Of a stretch of DNA of 18,761 nt, positions 1 to 8,191 are shown piece by piece. The stretch is from Phycisphaera sp. (GTDB lineage Bacteria > Planctomycetota > Phycisphaerae > Phycisphaerales > Phycisphaeraceae): positions 1 to 18,761 of the forward strand of contig JARFRI010000296.1 of the NCBI GenBank assembly GCA_029287335.1. The letters are read 5' to 3'. The position numbers were made by a program, and so were the translations under genes. The notes below the pieces were generated by a model that did not search any database, was not told the DNA's origin, and was given only the letters and a program-made list of their open reading frames with translations. Position 1 is the stretch's first letter. Every line of letters begins with the position of its first letter.

Positions 1-267
1 ATCTATAGTTACGATCATGCCATGGAAGCTGACCGACCGATCATGGAGCAGCCCCTGACGACCAAAGGGCCGATCAAGATTGGCAAGGGTGCTTGGTTGG
101 GGCATGGCGTGATTGTGCTTTGTGGGGTCACGATTGGTGAAGGTGCAGTCATCGCAGCTGGTGCTGTCGTCAACCGAGACGTGCCCGCCAATGTGATCGC
201 TGGTGGTGTCCCGGCCCGTGTGATTGGTTTGCGCCCTGGTGCCGATTCTGACTTATCTGCTAAGTGA
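1..267 (+). CDS. Hexapeptide-repeat acyltransferase, C-terminal part (5' end outside window)
   Basis: The reading frame is open from base 1 and ends with TGA at 265-267, so this is the 3' end of a longer gene. The visible ~88 residues start IYSYDHAME, which matches the loop carrying the catalytic His in left-handed beta-helix acetyltransferases (WbbJ/Maa/CatB type). Then come hexapeptide rungs ([38 protein letters not shown]) and the usual family ending, [11 protein letters not shown]. Such enzymes move an acetyl group from acetyl-CoA to a sugar or an acceptor hydroxyl in the cytoplasm. A glycosyltransferase begins 15 bases downstream, so decoration of a surface polysaccharide is the likely role. 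The internal ATG at 22 is not the real start, because the conserved fold continues upstream of it. The exact substrate cannot be read. Confidence 0.85.
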   Translation: MYSYDHAMEADRPIMEQPLTTKGPIKIGKGAWLGHGVIVLCGVTIGEGAVIAAGAVVNRDVPANVIAGGVPARVIGLRPGADSDLSAK

Positions 268-282
268 TCAAGGGAAACTATT

Positions 283-1350
283 TTGTCCAGACCACGCGTC
301 TCCATCTGCATGCCGACACTCAACAGCGAGGCTTTTCTTGCACCGCGTCTTGAGTCGATCCGTCGTCAGACGTTTACCAATTGGGAGTTGGTCGTTGTTG
401 ATAGCCAGTCAGATGATCAGACGATTCCGATGATCGAAGCGTTTGCTGAGCAGGGTGGTGCCGTCCGAATTTATCAAGGGCCGCGCGACGGGATCTACAC
501 GAATATCAATCGTTCGATCGAGTATGCCCAGGGCCAGTACGTGTATATCGCGACGAGCGATGACACGATGGCTGAGGACTGCCTCGAGAAGATGGTCGAA
601 GCATTGGATCGACATAACAACTGTGGTCTGGCGCATTGCTGCCTGCGGATGCTTGATGCGCAGGGAGTCGCGGTTGAAGACGACTGGTGGCCGGTGCGTT
701 CGACATTTGCGCAGAGTTCCGGCAACATGCTGCGACAAACACACGTGCGCAAGGCACCTTATGACGGCTTGCTGCACATGCTTGGCGAAACGGTTTATAT
801 CTCGCTCACACAACTCCTGACCCGTCGATCGCTTTTTGAACGGATCGGTATGTTCCGATCCGACTGGGGATCGATCAGTGATTATTATTGGGACATGCGT
901 GCGGGACTGGCGGCCGACACGGTCCACGTCGGCGACACTTGGGCGAGTTGGCGTGTCCATGAGACTCAAGCCACAGCCAGCGCGGATATCGGCCAGCAGC
1001 GGCACACCGATAAAGCCAGTGCCATGATCACTCAGGCATTGGATGATGCAAAGGGCGATCTGTCCGAAGCCGTTCTCGCCAACCTACAGGCATGGCGCAG
1101 CGAAGCGGAGGAACTGCGTCATTTTCTTGCTCAGGTACAAACCGTTGGCGGGCGATCCAAACGATGGTCCTACGTGATGGGTGAGTTGTTACAAGGATCT
1201 ACCGCGGCCAAACGCTACATACGCGGCAAAATGATGCAGAACCAGTCGCTGCCCGAACACGCCCCGCAGGTAGTCGATGGCTGGCTGCGGGCAATCGGGA
1301 TAGAACCGATGGAACGAGCAGAAGCCAGCGGAGAGGTTTTTACGACTTAG
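283..1350 (+). CDS. Family 2 glycosyltransferase
   Basis: This 355-residue GT-A fold glycosyltransferase transfers a sugar from a nucleotide donor, probably to a lipid-linked or polysaccharide acceptor at the inner face of the membrane. The N-terminus shows the GT2 opening RVSICMPTLNSEAFLAPRLE, then VVVDSQSDD (about 37-45), which binds the nucleotide. The DxD-equivalent is IATSDDT (89-95). A later acceptor-side segment contains SDYYWDMRAG and a WRVHETQAT motif typical of this GT2 subgroup. The C-terminal ~100 residues are less conserved. The start is TTG at 283, chosen because the GT2 fold begins within five residues of it and an AAGGG lies 8 bases upstream. It is 15 bases from the preceding acyltransferase, so the two are probably cotranscribed. 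Donor sugar unknown. Confidence 0.88.
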   Translation: MSRPRVSICMPTLNSEAFLAPRLESIRRQTFTNWELVVVDSQSDDQTIPMIEAFAEQGGAVRIYQGPRDGIYTNINRSIEYAQGQYVYIATSDDTMAEDCLEKMVEALDRHNNCGLAHCCLRMLDAQGVAVEDDWWPVRSTFAQSSGNMLRQTHVRKAPYDGLLHMLGETVYISLTQLLTRRSLFERIGMFRSDWGSISDYYWDMRAGLAADTVHVGDTWASWRVHETQATASADIGQQRHTDKASAMITQALDDAKGDLSEAVLANLQAWRSEAEELRHFLAQVQTVGGRSKRWSYVMGELLQGSTAAKRYIRGKMMQNQSLPEHAPQVVDGWLRAIGIEPMERAEASGEVFTT

Positions 1351-1375
1351 GCACGCGAGGCCACTGCTTTATGTA

Positions 1376-1393
1376 GTGCATCCATCCATGCAC
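1376..1393. other. Small perfect inverted repeat after the first glycosyltransferase
   Basis: GTGCAT and ATGCAC form a perfect 6-bp stem around the 6-base loop CCATCC, 26 bases after the stop codon of the glycosyltransferase. No T-run follows, so it is not a canonical intrinsic terminator. It could be a weak transcript-end structure, a protein-binding palindrome, or chance. Confidence 0.3.
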
Positions 1394-1474
1394 CCGATAA
1401 TCCTGTCCTTGGATGCTCCATTCGATCGAGATTGTGTTCAGCCAAATAAAGGACCTAGCGTGAAGGTGGGCGTT

Positions 1475-1480
1475 TATAAT
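1475..1480 (+). promoter_or_regulatory. Possible -10 box (TATAAT)
   Basis: A perfect TATAAT lies in the 203-base gap between the first glycosyltransferase and the Wzy-like gene. The hexamer 17 bases upstream (around 1452-1457) does not resemble TTGACA, and there is no TGn extension. This is a candidate promoter for the downstream genes, but one box alone is weak evidence. Confidence 0.25.
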
Positions 1481-1553
1481 GTTGCGTCGTATTGGTCAGA
1501 TCGATCTTTAGCTCATCCTGGCCCATCTGATACCCGATGATGCTAAAACTAGT

Positions 1554-3002
1554 GTGATCAGATCCGCCCTAGATGGGCAGTGTTTATATATGTCGATACA
1601 GGGAAATAACGCAGTGATCGGCCCCAATCGCCCGGCCCGGCGTCTAGCGTCTAGGACGTTGGCGCTGCCGCATGAAGAGCCGACGTGGATGCGCTACATC
1701 CTGGTGGTCTTCATGATCACACTCTTTATCCCTAAATCAGTCGCCCTCAGTATCGGATCCATCGCGCTCACGCCCGCTTTGGCCAGTGCGATCATTCTTT
1801 TCCCGGCGCTTGCTTTTAGCGGGCGGATCAAATACGCATGGCCCGACATGGTCGTCCTGCTCTTTATGCTCGCAATGCTGCTCTCGATCCTTCAGTCCGC
1901 TCCGCTGGGTACGTCCATCGAAGCGTTTGGTAGAGGCGTGTTGAGTGGTGGTGTGCCCTATCTTATTGGGCGATATCTCGGTTCTAGACCGAATGTTTTT
2001 AACCCCTTCATGCGCCGGTTGATGACCGTGATGGCGGTGCTGGCGGTCTTTCTCGTATTCGAGTCATGGTTCCGTATTAATATCCACTCGATCCTCTGGT
2101 CAGAGCCATACACGCCTCATAAAGAAATGCGGATGGGGCTGACCCGGGCCTACGGCTGGACAAGCCACTCAATTATGCTCGGCGTGTCTTACGCGGTATT
2201 TATACCGATCATGATGATTGCAGCCATGGAGCGGATCAATAATCTCGGTCGGTTGAGATGGTTGAAACTTGGCCTGTTTGCACTCGGTGTCTTCTGCTCA
2301 CTATCGACCGGTGCCTGGTTACCTGCGGCGTTGGGAGTCGCCCTTGTTTTGTGGGATTACTTCAAGATGTTTGCACCGGGCCATCGCTGGCTAATCGTGT
2401 CTTTGGGTGGTGTATCGACATACTTAATTTTAGAAGTACTTTCAGGGCGGCCGTTGCTACGCATCTTGATGATGGAGTTGCACCTTTCCAGCCCGATGGC
2501 CTGGTACTATCGCTGGGAACTTTATCGCCGCGTCTATGCGGTGATGCCTGGCTATGAATGGTTCGGCCACGGGATCAAGACACCCGCGAATATGATTTCC
2601 GCGTGGCAATGGTCGATCGACAACAACTATTTAGTCATCTTGATGCAGTACGGTCGTGTTGGATTGACTCTATGGATCGGGATTTTCGTGAGTGTGTTCG
2701 TCTATGGTTGGAAGGCGGTCTGGAATGCGTCGGATACGCCTTACCGACGTGTCGCCCGTGCCGTGATGATCGCCATCGCGACGGTGGCACTTACTCAGTT
2801 AAGTGTGGCGTTGTTCTCGACAGCGGCGATGCTGAACTGGCTATTTTTAGGCCTGGGCGTCGGACTGGCGCAGGGTTTGGCAAATATGAAGGTTCGGAAG
2901 CCACAGCGTAAAGCCCCAGCGACTGGGTCAAAACGATCAACTAGCCAGTTCCCGGGCGAGCAAGTCAGGCGACCCATCGCGCCGCCGCGTATCGCCCCGT
3001 AG
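1554..3002 (+). CDS. Wzy / O-antigen-ligase-like polytopic membrane protein
   Basis: This is an integral inner-membrane protein of about 10-11 hydrophobic segments, resembling O-antigen ligase/polymerase (Wzy/WaaL, PF04932). Those enzymes join lipid-linked glycan units to a growing chain or acceptor on the periplasmic side. The family signs are the spacing of the helices, a large loop after the middle helices, an LSTGAWLPAALG segment (cf. the family's STGSRGP-like motif), and GYEWFGHGI followed by DNNYLVILMQYGRVGL near the end. The last ~45 residues are basic, proline-rich and probably cytoplasmic. The start is uncertain. GTG 1554 is the longest option but has no Shine-Dalgarno. GTG 1614 has AGGGA nine bases upstream, ATG 1590 has none, and ATG 1689 (MRYILVVFM, just before the first helix) has GAAGAG. 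An exosortase-linked O-glycosylation ligase role is possible but not demonstrable. Confidence 0.8.
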   Translation: MIRSALDGQCLYMSIQGNNAVIGPNRPARRLASRTLALPHEEPTWMRYILVVFMITLFIPKSVALSIGSIALTPALASAIILFPALAFSGRIKYAWPDMVVLLFMLAMLLSILQSAPLGTSIEAFGRGVLSGGVPYLIGRYLGSRPNVFNPFMRRLMTVMAVLAVFLVFESWFRINIHSILWSEPYTPHKEMRMGLTRAYGWTSHSIMLGVSYAVFIPIMMIAAMERINNLGRLRWLKLGLFALGVFCSLSTGAWLPAALGVALVLWDYFKMFAPGHRWLIVSLGGVSTYLILEVLSGRPLLRILMMELHLSSPMAWYYRWELYRRVYAVMPGYEWFGHGIKTPANMISAWQWSIDNNYLVILMQYGRVGLTLWIGIFVSVFVYGWKAVWNASDTPYRRVARAVMIAIATVALTQLSVALFSTAAMLNWLFLGLGVGLAQGLANMKVRKPQRKAPATGSKRSTSQFPGEQVRRPIAPPRIAP

Positions 3003-3030
3003 GGATCGGCTGCACGACAAGAAGTATTTC

Positions 3031-3906
3031 ATGTTCCGAACGGATCTTGCCATTGTGACACCTTCTTACCGCCCCGATCTGGAGCGGTGCAAGACACTCT
3101 GCGCGAGCGTCGAACGCTTTGTCGACCCCGAAATCGAGCATGTACTGATCGTCCCTCGCCGAGACCGTGCCGCTTTTGCACCGTTGGCCAACGAGCGGAC
3201 GAGGATCGTGACCGTGGAATCGATCCTGCCGATGGCGACGCTGCAGTTACCGTTCCAACGGCGGTGGTGGTTGACGGCTTGTTCGATGCCGGTGCGCGGT
3301 TGGATCCTGCAGCAGTTGACTAAACTCTCAGCCGTCAATGCGGTGAAGACCGACGCGATCATGTTCGCCGACTCGGACCTGGTTTTCATCCGTCCTTTCA
3401 CGAGTGACCGTGTCTGGCACGATGGCAAACTTCGCCTGCACCGTGTGCCGGGCCCACCGCCTCACCCAACGCACGAGCGCTGGCATCGAGACACCGGCAA
3501 AATGATGGGCCTACCCGAGTCGAACTGGTACGGTGCCGACTACATCGGGCAACTCGTCACATGGCACTGTGACACCGTCCGCAGCATGCTCGACCATATC
3601 AGCAAGAACACCGGCAAGAACTGGGCCAGATTGATGGCCAACATGTTGCACCTCTCTGAGTACATGCTCTACGGCATCTACGTCGAGCATGTTCTTGAAG
3701 GTCAAGGCCATGAATATGTCGAGCAAGACCTCTGCCACTGCTCATGGCACCACGAGATGCGCACAGAAGCGGATATCGATCGGTTCTTTAATCAACCGCT
3801 GGGGCCTGAAATCTGTGCGGTGCTGATGCAGTCGAACCTTGGTATTGACCCCGAACGCTACGCGAACCACATTGAACGTCTGGGCGAACAGCATGCCCCT
3901 GCTTGA
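3031..3906 (+). CDS. DUF6492-like putative glycosyltransferase
   Basis: The 291-residue protein resembles the DUF6492 family, found in polysaccharide loci and probably GT-A-like. It opens with DLAIVTPSYRPDLERC, a beta strand and loop like that of GT2 enzymes. A FADSDLVFIRPF segment (about 111-122) supplies a DxD-type metal/nucleotide site. Later W-, H- and Y-rich stretches (NWYGADYIGQLVTWH; YMLYGIYVEHVLE; CHCSWHHEM) are family-like. No signal peptide or membrane helix is seen, so it is probably cytoplasmic. It starts 28 bases after the Wzy-like gene, with only a weak AAGAAG upstream of ATG 3031. Nucleotide-sugar transfer is inferred from the DSD motif and the context, not established. Confidence 0.7.
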   Translation: MFRTDLAIVTPSYRPDLERCKTLCASVERFVDPEIEHVLIVPRRDRAAFAPLANERTRIVTVESILPMATLQLPFQRRWWLTACSMPVRGWILQQLTKLSAVNAVKTDAIMFADSDLVFIRPFTSDRVWHDGKLRLHRVPGPPPHPTHERWHRDTGKMMGLPESNWYGADYIGQLVTWHCDTVRSMLDHISKNTGKNWARLMANMLHLSEYMLYGIYVEHVLEGQGHEYVEQDLCHCSWHHEMRTEADIDRFFNQPLGPEICAVLMQSNLGIDPERYANHIERLGEQHAPA

Positions 3907-4164
3907 ATCGCGCATTAGCGATCCATCATGCGGGCGAGCGAAACCTGAAGATGGAGGCGATATAGGAGCGAGCCGAGCGCTATTAGCTGTTTGCTAAGCC
4001 TGTAGAGCGTAAGCATCACAACCCTCCTAGTCTGCCTAAGTTATCATACGCTTCCATGCCGAGGCGGGGGACGAATCTGTGTTTTGCATGAATACGTCCT
4101 GAGATTGGAACGATACTGAGTATGTCAGTTCAGCGACCGAAAGTTTGCATAGGCGTGCCGAGCC
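3907..4164. other. 258-base intergenic region with a small hairpin
   Basis: No credible coding frame is seen. An inverted repeat TTAGC-TGTTT-GCTAA lies at 3983-3997, with a further partial outer pairing (CGCT 3978-3981 with AGCG 4006-4009). No T-run follows. This is the largest gap in the left half and separates the DUF6492 gene from the tight GT/acetyltransferase run, so a transcription end and a new start probably lie here. No promoter of good quality was found by eye. Confidence 0.35.
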
Positions 4165-5199
4165 ATGACCACAACCTCACCTGACATCCAACAAAATGGC
4201 TCGGCTACATGCGACGATGCCGCCGGGGGTGATGCGCCTCAGGTAAGTGTGTTGATCGTTGGATATCAATCAAAAGATTTATTGATCGATTGTCTAACCG
4301 GGCTGTTCGAGCATACGACTGGCCTGCGCTATGAGGTTCTGTATGTCGACTGTTCCAACGACGGGTCGGTCGATACCGTGAAGACGATGTTCCCCCAGGT
4401 TCGTGTGATCGAAAATGATCAAAACCTTGGTTTTGGTCGAGGCAATAATTTTCTCGCTCGACATGCAAAAGGCGAGTACCTGCTGCTGCTAAACCCCGAC
4501 ACGTTGGTCAAGGATAACGCGATCGGTGACTTGTATGAGTTTGCTCTACAAACACCCGACGGCGGGGCATGGGGCGGCGTGACTCGCTTGCCCAATGGAG
4601 CGCTCGATCCGGGCTGCCAGCAGGCCGGACCCGGTTTGTTAAACGCACTTTTGTTGTTGGTCGGCTTGGGCTCTTTTGCAAGTCCAGATGTTTTGGCCAG
4701 TCATGCGAAGGGACTTGATGTCCCATCGCTCTCGGGTGCATTCATGATGCTGCCTAGATCCCTCTGGGAGGATCTAGGCGGATTCGACGAGAGCTTTTTT
4801 ATGTACTGCGAAGAGACCGACCTTTGCTACCGGGTTCGTCAAGCGGGGCGGCGCGTGCTGATCACGACACGCTCGAGCATCGTCCATCTCGTCGGCTCCG
4901 GTTCAGCTCAAAGCCCCAAACGGATGATCGCGCTGACGCGCGGCGGGATGCACATGTCACGCAAACACAACGGGCAAATCCGTGTGTTCGTCGATGCCGC
5001 GCTGCGCTGGGTGTACAGCGCTTCGCGTTATGGATTAGGCGTCTTTGGCATGCCGCTGATCGGTGGGGAACGGGCTGCGCAGTTGCGCAGCCGGCACGCG
5101 CCGATCGTCTTTAAGCCCGGTGATTGGTTTGGCGGTTGGCAGCAGTCTCCGACGACGACACCAACACAGAACAAGCATGCGGAGACACAATCCGTATGA
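4165..5199 (+). CDS. Family 2 glycosyltransferase, rhamnosyltransferase-like (WbbL type)
   Basis: This 344-residue cytoplasmic GT2 enzyme is of the WbbL/rhamnosyltransferase type. After a ~25-residue polar N-terminus it shows VSVLIVGYQSKDLLIDCL, VLYVDCSNDGSVD (nucleotide binding), and the typical VIENDQNLGFGRGNN. The metal site is LLNPDT, with Asp112 in the DxD position. The catalytic region GGFDESFFMYCEETDLCYRV (205-224) holds the acidic ED pair. These enzymes usually transfer rhamnose or another deoxyhexose onto a lipid-linked glycan. The ATG at 4165 has no clear Shine-Dalgarno, so the start is moderately uncertain, but nothing shorter fits before the fold begins. Its stop overlaps the next start (ATGA at 5196-5199), so the two are translationally coupled. 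The actual sugar is not determined by sequence alone. Confidence 0.9.
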   Translation: MTTTSPDIQQNGSATCDDAAGGDAPQVSVLIVGYQSKDLLIDCLTGLFEHTTGLRYEVLYVDCSNDGSVDTVKTMFPQVRVIENDQNLGFGRGNNFLARHAKGEYLLLLNPDTLVKDNAIGDLYEFALQTPDGGAWGGVTRLPNGALDPGCQQAGPGLLNALLLLVGLGSFASPDVLASHAKGLDVPSLSGAFMMLPRSLWEDLGGFDESFFMYCEETDLCYRVRQAGRRVLITTRSSIVHLVGSGSAQSPKRMIALTRGGMHMSRKHNGQIRVFVDAALRWVYSASRYGLGVFGMPLIGGERAAQLRSRHAPIVFKPGDWFGGWQQSPTTTPTQNKHAETQSV

Positions 5200-5954
5200 G
5201 CCCGAGTCGCCCCGTTCCAAAAGATGTCGATTCGTCATGGCTGACGCCAGAGGCCGATCCCGCAGAGCTGCGCCGACACGGCCTAGCCGGCGTGATCCGC
5301 TTGGGCTATCGCATGACACAAGGCGATCGTCGGGGCAAATTTGCACGTTTCTGGTGTGCTCTGGCCGCACGGCTTGAGGGCGGGGAGATGCGATCGGCAA
5401 CACTACGTGAGCTGCTCAGCGAGGACTGGTACGTCCACCTCGGGGCGCACAGCTACGGGCCTTGTGCCATGCCGGGCTACTGGCCGCCTTCTGTTTCGGT
5501 AGGTCGTTTTGTCTCGGTTGGGCCAAACGTTTCGGTCTATACCCAGAACCACCCGCTGGATCGGGTCTCGACACACCCTTACTTTTACGATGCACGCTGC
5601 GGCGTTGTGCAGGAAGAACAGATTGATCCGGGCATCCTTCGTATCGAGCACGATGTCTGGCTTGGTCGAAACGCAGTCATCCTGCCGGGCTGTCGTCGCA
5701 TTGGCATCGGCGCGGTAATCGGCGCGAGTGCGGTGGTCACACGCGATGTGCCGGACTTCGCGATCGTGGGTGGTGTGCCTGCTAAGGTCTTGCGTTCCCG
5801 CTACGACGAAGCGACGCAGGAGCAGGTGCTCGCCTCGCGCTGGTGGGAGCAGACGCCCGAAGAACTCGCTAAGGATATGAGCCAGATGTGTCGTCCCGCG
5901 TCTGACGTGTTTGGGCCGCCGACTACAACCGAACAGATGGGTAGGTTGGCATGA
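5196..5954 (+). CDS. Hexapeptide acetyltransferase of the CatB/Vat (XAT) type
   Basis: The protein is a left-handed beta-helix O-acetyltransferase of the xenobiotic-acyltransferase/serine-acetyltransferase-like class. It would use acetyl-CoA and most likely modify a sugar of this polysaccharide. Rungs are seen at VSVGRFVSVGPNVSVYTQNH, with the probable catalytic His119 in QNHPLD. After a loop insertion come IEHDVWLGRNAVILPGC and IGIGAVIGASAVVTRDVPDF, and the conserved end IVGGVPAKVLRSRY. The C-terminal tail (RWWEQTPEELAKDM) matches this subgroup. ATG 5196 was chosen over an in-frame GTG at 5124 because it gives an ATGA overlap with the upstream stop, has GGAG 11 bases upstream, and avoids a 76-base overlap. 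The length is 252 residues. The first ~75 residues form a helical, family-variable region. It also overlaps the next gene by ATGA. Confidence 0.88.
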   Translation: MSPSRPVPKDVDSSWLTPEADPAELRRHGLAGVIRLGYRMTQGDRRGKFARFWCALAARLEGGEMRSATLRELLSEDWYVHLGAHSYGPCAMPGYWPPSVSVGRFVSVGPNVSVYTQNHPLDRVSTHPYFYDARCGVVQEEQIDPGILRIEHDVWLGRNAVILPGCRRIGIGAVIGASAVVTRDVPDFAIVGGVPAKVLRSRYDEATQEQVLASRWWEQTPEELAKDMSQMCRPASDVFGPPTTTEQMGRLA

Positions 5955-6805
5955 TCAGTATCATCATCCCTGCCTATAACGAAGCCGACGTCATCGAGCG
6001 TTGCCTGGATGCGTTGACCGCGCGTTCCGTCGAAGGTGGTATTGAGATCATCGTTGCCTGCAACGGCTGCGAAGACGCGACAGCCAAGCTTGCCGGTGCC
6101 TATGCGCCAACGGTGCAGGTCGTCGAGACGCAGACGGCATCGAAGATCACAGCACTGAATCTGGGTGAACAGGCCGCCACAGGATTCCCTAGGATTTATC
6201 TGGACGCAGATGTCGTGGTCGATCTCGACACGATTGAGGGGATCGCAAAGGCCTTGCGGACGGATGAGGCCCGCGCCGCGGCACCGAAAATGCACGTCGA
6301 TACGAGTCACAGCAGTTGGCCTGTCAAAGCGTTTTACCGCATTTGGCTTCAGCAGCCTTACCACCAGCAGGGGTTGATCGGCGGCGGTTTCTACGCGGTT
6401 TCCGAGGCGGGGCGAGTTCGCTTCGAAGCGTTCCCGCCCGTCATCGCGGACGACGAGTATGTTCGACGGCACTTCAGCGCCGACGAACGGCTCAACCCGG
6501 CGGGCTTAACGTTTACGATCAAGGCCCCACATCGCTTCTCGGACCTTGTGAAGGTCAAGACGCGCAGCCGACTGGGGCGGTTGGAACTGAAGCAGAAATT
6601 CCCGCGCCTCTCTTCGGGTTCTGGAGAACAGTCTGGGGCTAAATCGTTCGATATAGTTAAAAAGCCCGGGCTTTGGCCTGCGGCGTTTGTCTATCTGTTG
6701 GTCAATGCGCTTACGCGCATTCGCGCCAAGAGGCAGATCAGGGAACTGGACAGCTACCAATGGGAGCGGGACGAATCGTCTCGAACCCAGGCTGCTGAGG
6801 GATAA
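5951..6805 (+). CDS. Family 2 glycosyltransferase
   Basis: This 284-residue GT2 enzyme has a C-terminal hydrophobic segment. The opening SIIIPAYNEADVIERCLDAL is classic. Next are IIVACNGCEDAT and the metal-binding LDADVVVD (Asp85-Ala-Asp87). ADDEYVRRHF (166-175) supplies the catalytic acidic residues, and RSRLGRLEL (about 205-213) takes the place of the QxxRW-like acceptor motif. A hydrophobic stretch near residues 240-255 (LWPAAFVYLLVNAL) may touch the membrane. The start ATG 5951 sits inside the upstream stop (ATGA), so translation is probably coupled to the acetyltransferase. The GDP-mannose dehydrogenase follows after 23 bases. Donor and linkage are unknown. A processive synthase is unlikely, given the short length and the single hydrophobic segment. 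Confidence 0.88.
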   Translation: MISIIIPAYNEADVIERCLDALTARSVEGGIEIIVACNGCEDATAKLAGAYAPTVQVVETQTASKITALNLGEQAATGFPRIYLDADVVVDLDTIEGIAKALRTDEARAAAPKMHVDTSHSSWPVKAFYRIWLQQPYHQQGLIGGGFYAVSEAGRVRFEAFPPVIADDEYVRRHFSADERLNPAGLTFTIKAPHRFSDLVKVKTRSRLGRLELKQKFPRLSSGSGEQSGAKSFDIVKKPGLWPAAFVYLLVNALTRIRAKRQIRELDSYQWERDESSRTQAAEG

Positions 6806-6828
6806 TGACGCGATACAGGGAAAAATAA

Positions 6829-8139
6829 ATGAAGGTATCGATCTTTGGGATGGGCTATGTCGGAGCGGTCACCGCCGGTTGTTTGGCACGCAACGGACAC
6901 AGCGTTGTCGGTGTCGATCCGGACGCACGCAAGCTGGAATTTATCCGGCAAGGCAAAGCGCCGATCCTCGAAGACGGCGTCGAGGACCTCATGCGCGATG
7001 CGGTCGAGTCAGGCCGACTCACGGTCACCGATTCATGCGCGGATGCAGTTGCGGCAACCGACCTCTCCCTCGTCTGCGTCGGTACGCCCTCGGCACCCGA
7101 CGGCAGCCTCGGACTGATGTACGTCACCAAGGTCTGCGAAGAGATCGGCCAAGCCATCGCCAAGAAGGGCAGCAAGCACACCGTCGTCATCCGCTCGACC
7201 GTCGTGCCCGGCACCACGCTCAACGTCCTCAAACCCATCCTCGAAGAACACGCCGGCGGACCCGCGGGCCAAGCGTTCGGCTTGGCCATGAACCCCGAGT
7301 TCCTGCGCGAAGGTACTTCGATCAAGGACTTCTACGCGCCGCCATACACCGTCGTCGGCACCGACGATGCGGACGTCTTCAAACAAGTCTGCGAACTCTA
7401 CAGCGAGTCGGGCGGCGCAGAACTGCAATGCACGATCCCCGCGGCCGAGTCGATCAAGTACGCCTGCAACCTCTTCCACGCGACGAAGATCACTTTCGCT
7501 AACGAGGTCGGCACAGTCTGCAAAGCTGCGGGCGTGGACAGCCGAGAGGTCATGGAGATCGTTTGCCAGGACACAAAGCTGAACATCAGCGACAAGTACA
7601 TGCGGCCGGGCTTCGCGTTCGGCGGCTCGTGTCTGCCAAAGGATTTGCGTGCGTTTAGTTTTGTTGGCCGATCGAATAACACGCCGGTGACCATGTTCGA
7701 CTCGATGATGAAGAGCAACCGCGAACAGATCGAACGCGCTGCCGAGCGCGTCATGGCGATGGGTTCACGGCAGATCGCGATGATGGGCGTCAGCTTCAAA
7801 GAAGGCACCGATGACCTGCGCGAAAGCCCGCTGATCACGCTCGCCGAGATCCTGATCGGCAAGGGCTACGAGTTGGCGATCTATGACCCCAACGTCGAAT
7901 ACGCCTCGCTCTTTGGCTCCAACAAGCGCTACATCGAGCAGCACCTGCCGCACCTCAAGCGAGCACTGGTCTCCGCTGAGGTCGCGCTGAAGCACGGCAA
8001 GACCGTTGTCTTCGGGCATAAGCACGAGGTCTACACGCCTCTGGTCGCTGCGATCCGCGACGATCAGGTGGTGTTTGACCTGGTTGGTATGTGCGGCCCG
8101 GATGAGGTCGCGGGAACTTATGAAGGCCTTTACTGGTAA
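6829..8139 (+). CDS. algD: GDP-mannose 6-dehydrogenase (AlgD type)
   Basis: The enzyme oxidises GDP-mannose to GDP-mannuronate with two NAD+, giving an acidic sugar donor. The sequence has the Rossmann NAD motif MKVSIFGMGYVGAVTAGCLA (1-20), QGKAPILEDG, and IRSTVVPGTT. NPEFLREGT, the middle-domain KYACNLFHATKITFANEV, and the active-site PGFAFGGSCLPKD follow. The catalytic Cys is residue 268, the same number as in Pseudomonas AlgD. At 436 residues the length is normal. The FAFGGSCLPKD and AGCL context favours the GDP-mannose over the UDP-glucose branch, but UDP-sugar use cannot be fully excluded. AGGGA lies eight bases before ATG 6829. No mannose-6-phosphate isomerase or intact GDP-mannose pyrophosphorylase is visible in the window, so GDP-mannose must come from elsewhere. 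Confidence 0.92.
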   Translation: MKVSIFGMGYVGAVTAGCLARNGHSVVGVDPDARKLEFIRQGKAPILEDGVEDLMRDAVESGRLTVTDSCADAVAATDLSLVCVGTPSAPDGSLGLMYVTKVCEEIGQAIAKKGSKHTVVIRSTVVPGTTLNVLKPILEEHAGGPAGQAFGLAMNPEFLREGTSIKDFYAPPYTVVGTDDADVFKQVCELYSESGGAELQCTIPAAESIKYACNLFHATKITFANEVGTVCKAAGVDSREVMEIVCQDTKLNISDKYMRPGFAFGGSCLPKDLRAFSFVGRSNNTPVTMFDSMMKSNREQIERAAERVMAMGSRQIAMMGVSFKEGTDDLRESPLITLAEILIGKGYELAIYDPNVEYASLFGSNKRYIEQHLPHLKRALVSAEVALKHGKTVVFGHKHEVYTPLVAAIRDDQVVFDLVGMCGPDEVAGTYEGLYW

Positions 8140-8179
8140 ACACGATTAGCGGCACGGTTAACAGGCCAGCCGCGTGAAG

Positions 8180-8186
8180 AAGGAGG
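8180..8186 (+). promoter_or_regulatory. Strong Shine-Dalgarno AAGGAGG fixing a TTG start
   Basis: A complete AAGGAGG stands five bases before TTG 8192. It lies inside the longer reading frame that begins at GTG 8174 and has no comparable site of its own. This argues for TTG 8192 as the true start of the GT4 gene. Confidence 0.6.
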
Positions 8187-8191
8187 CCGAC

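Noticed and set aside
4120..4160. Sigma-54 type promoter near TTGGAACGATACTGAG (just upstream, ~4106-4121) before the GT2 at 4165
   Set aside because: The -24 half is weak and the invariant GC at -12 is missing, so it does not meet the TGGCAC-N5-TTGC pattern.
5801..6472. 223-codon - strand frame across the acetyltransferase/GT2 junction
   Set aside because: It is antisense to two genes joined by an ATGA overlap, with no family resemblance.
6687..7502. 271-codon + strand frame overlapping the GT2 and dehydrogenase
   Set aside because: The frame is offset from the dehydrogenase frame, and the product is Arg-rich and repeat-like (RRRRRG, RRTRRRTRG). No domain is seen.
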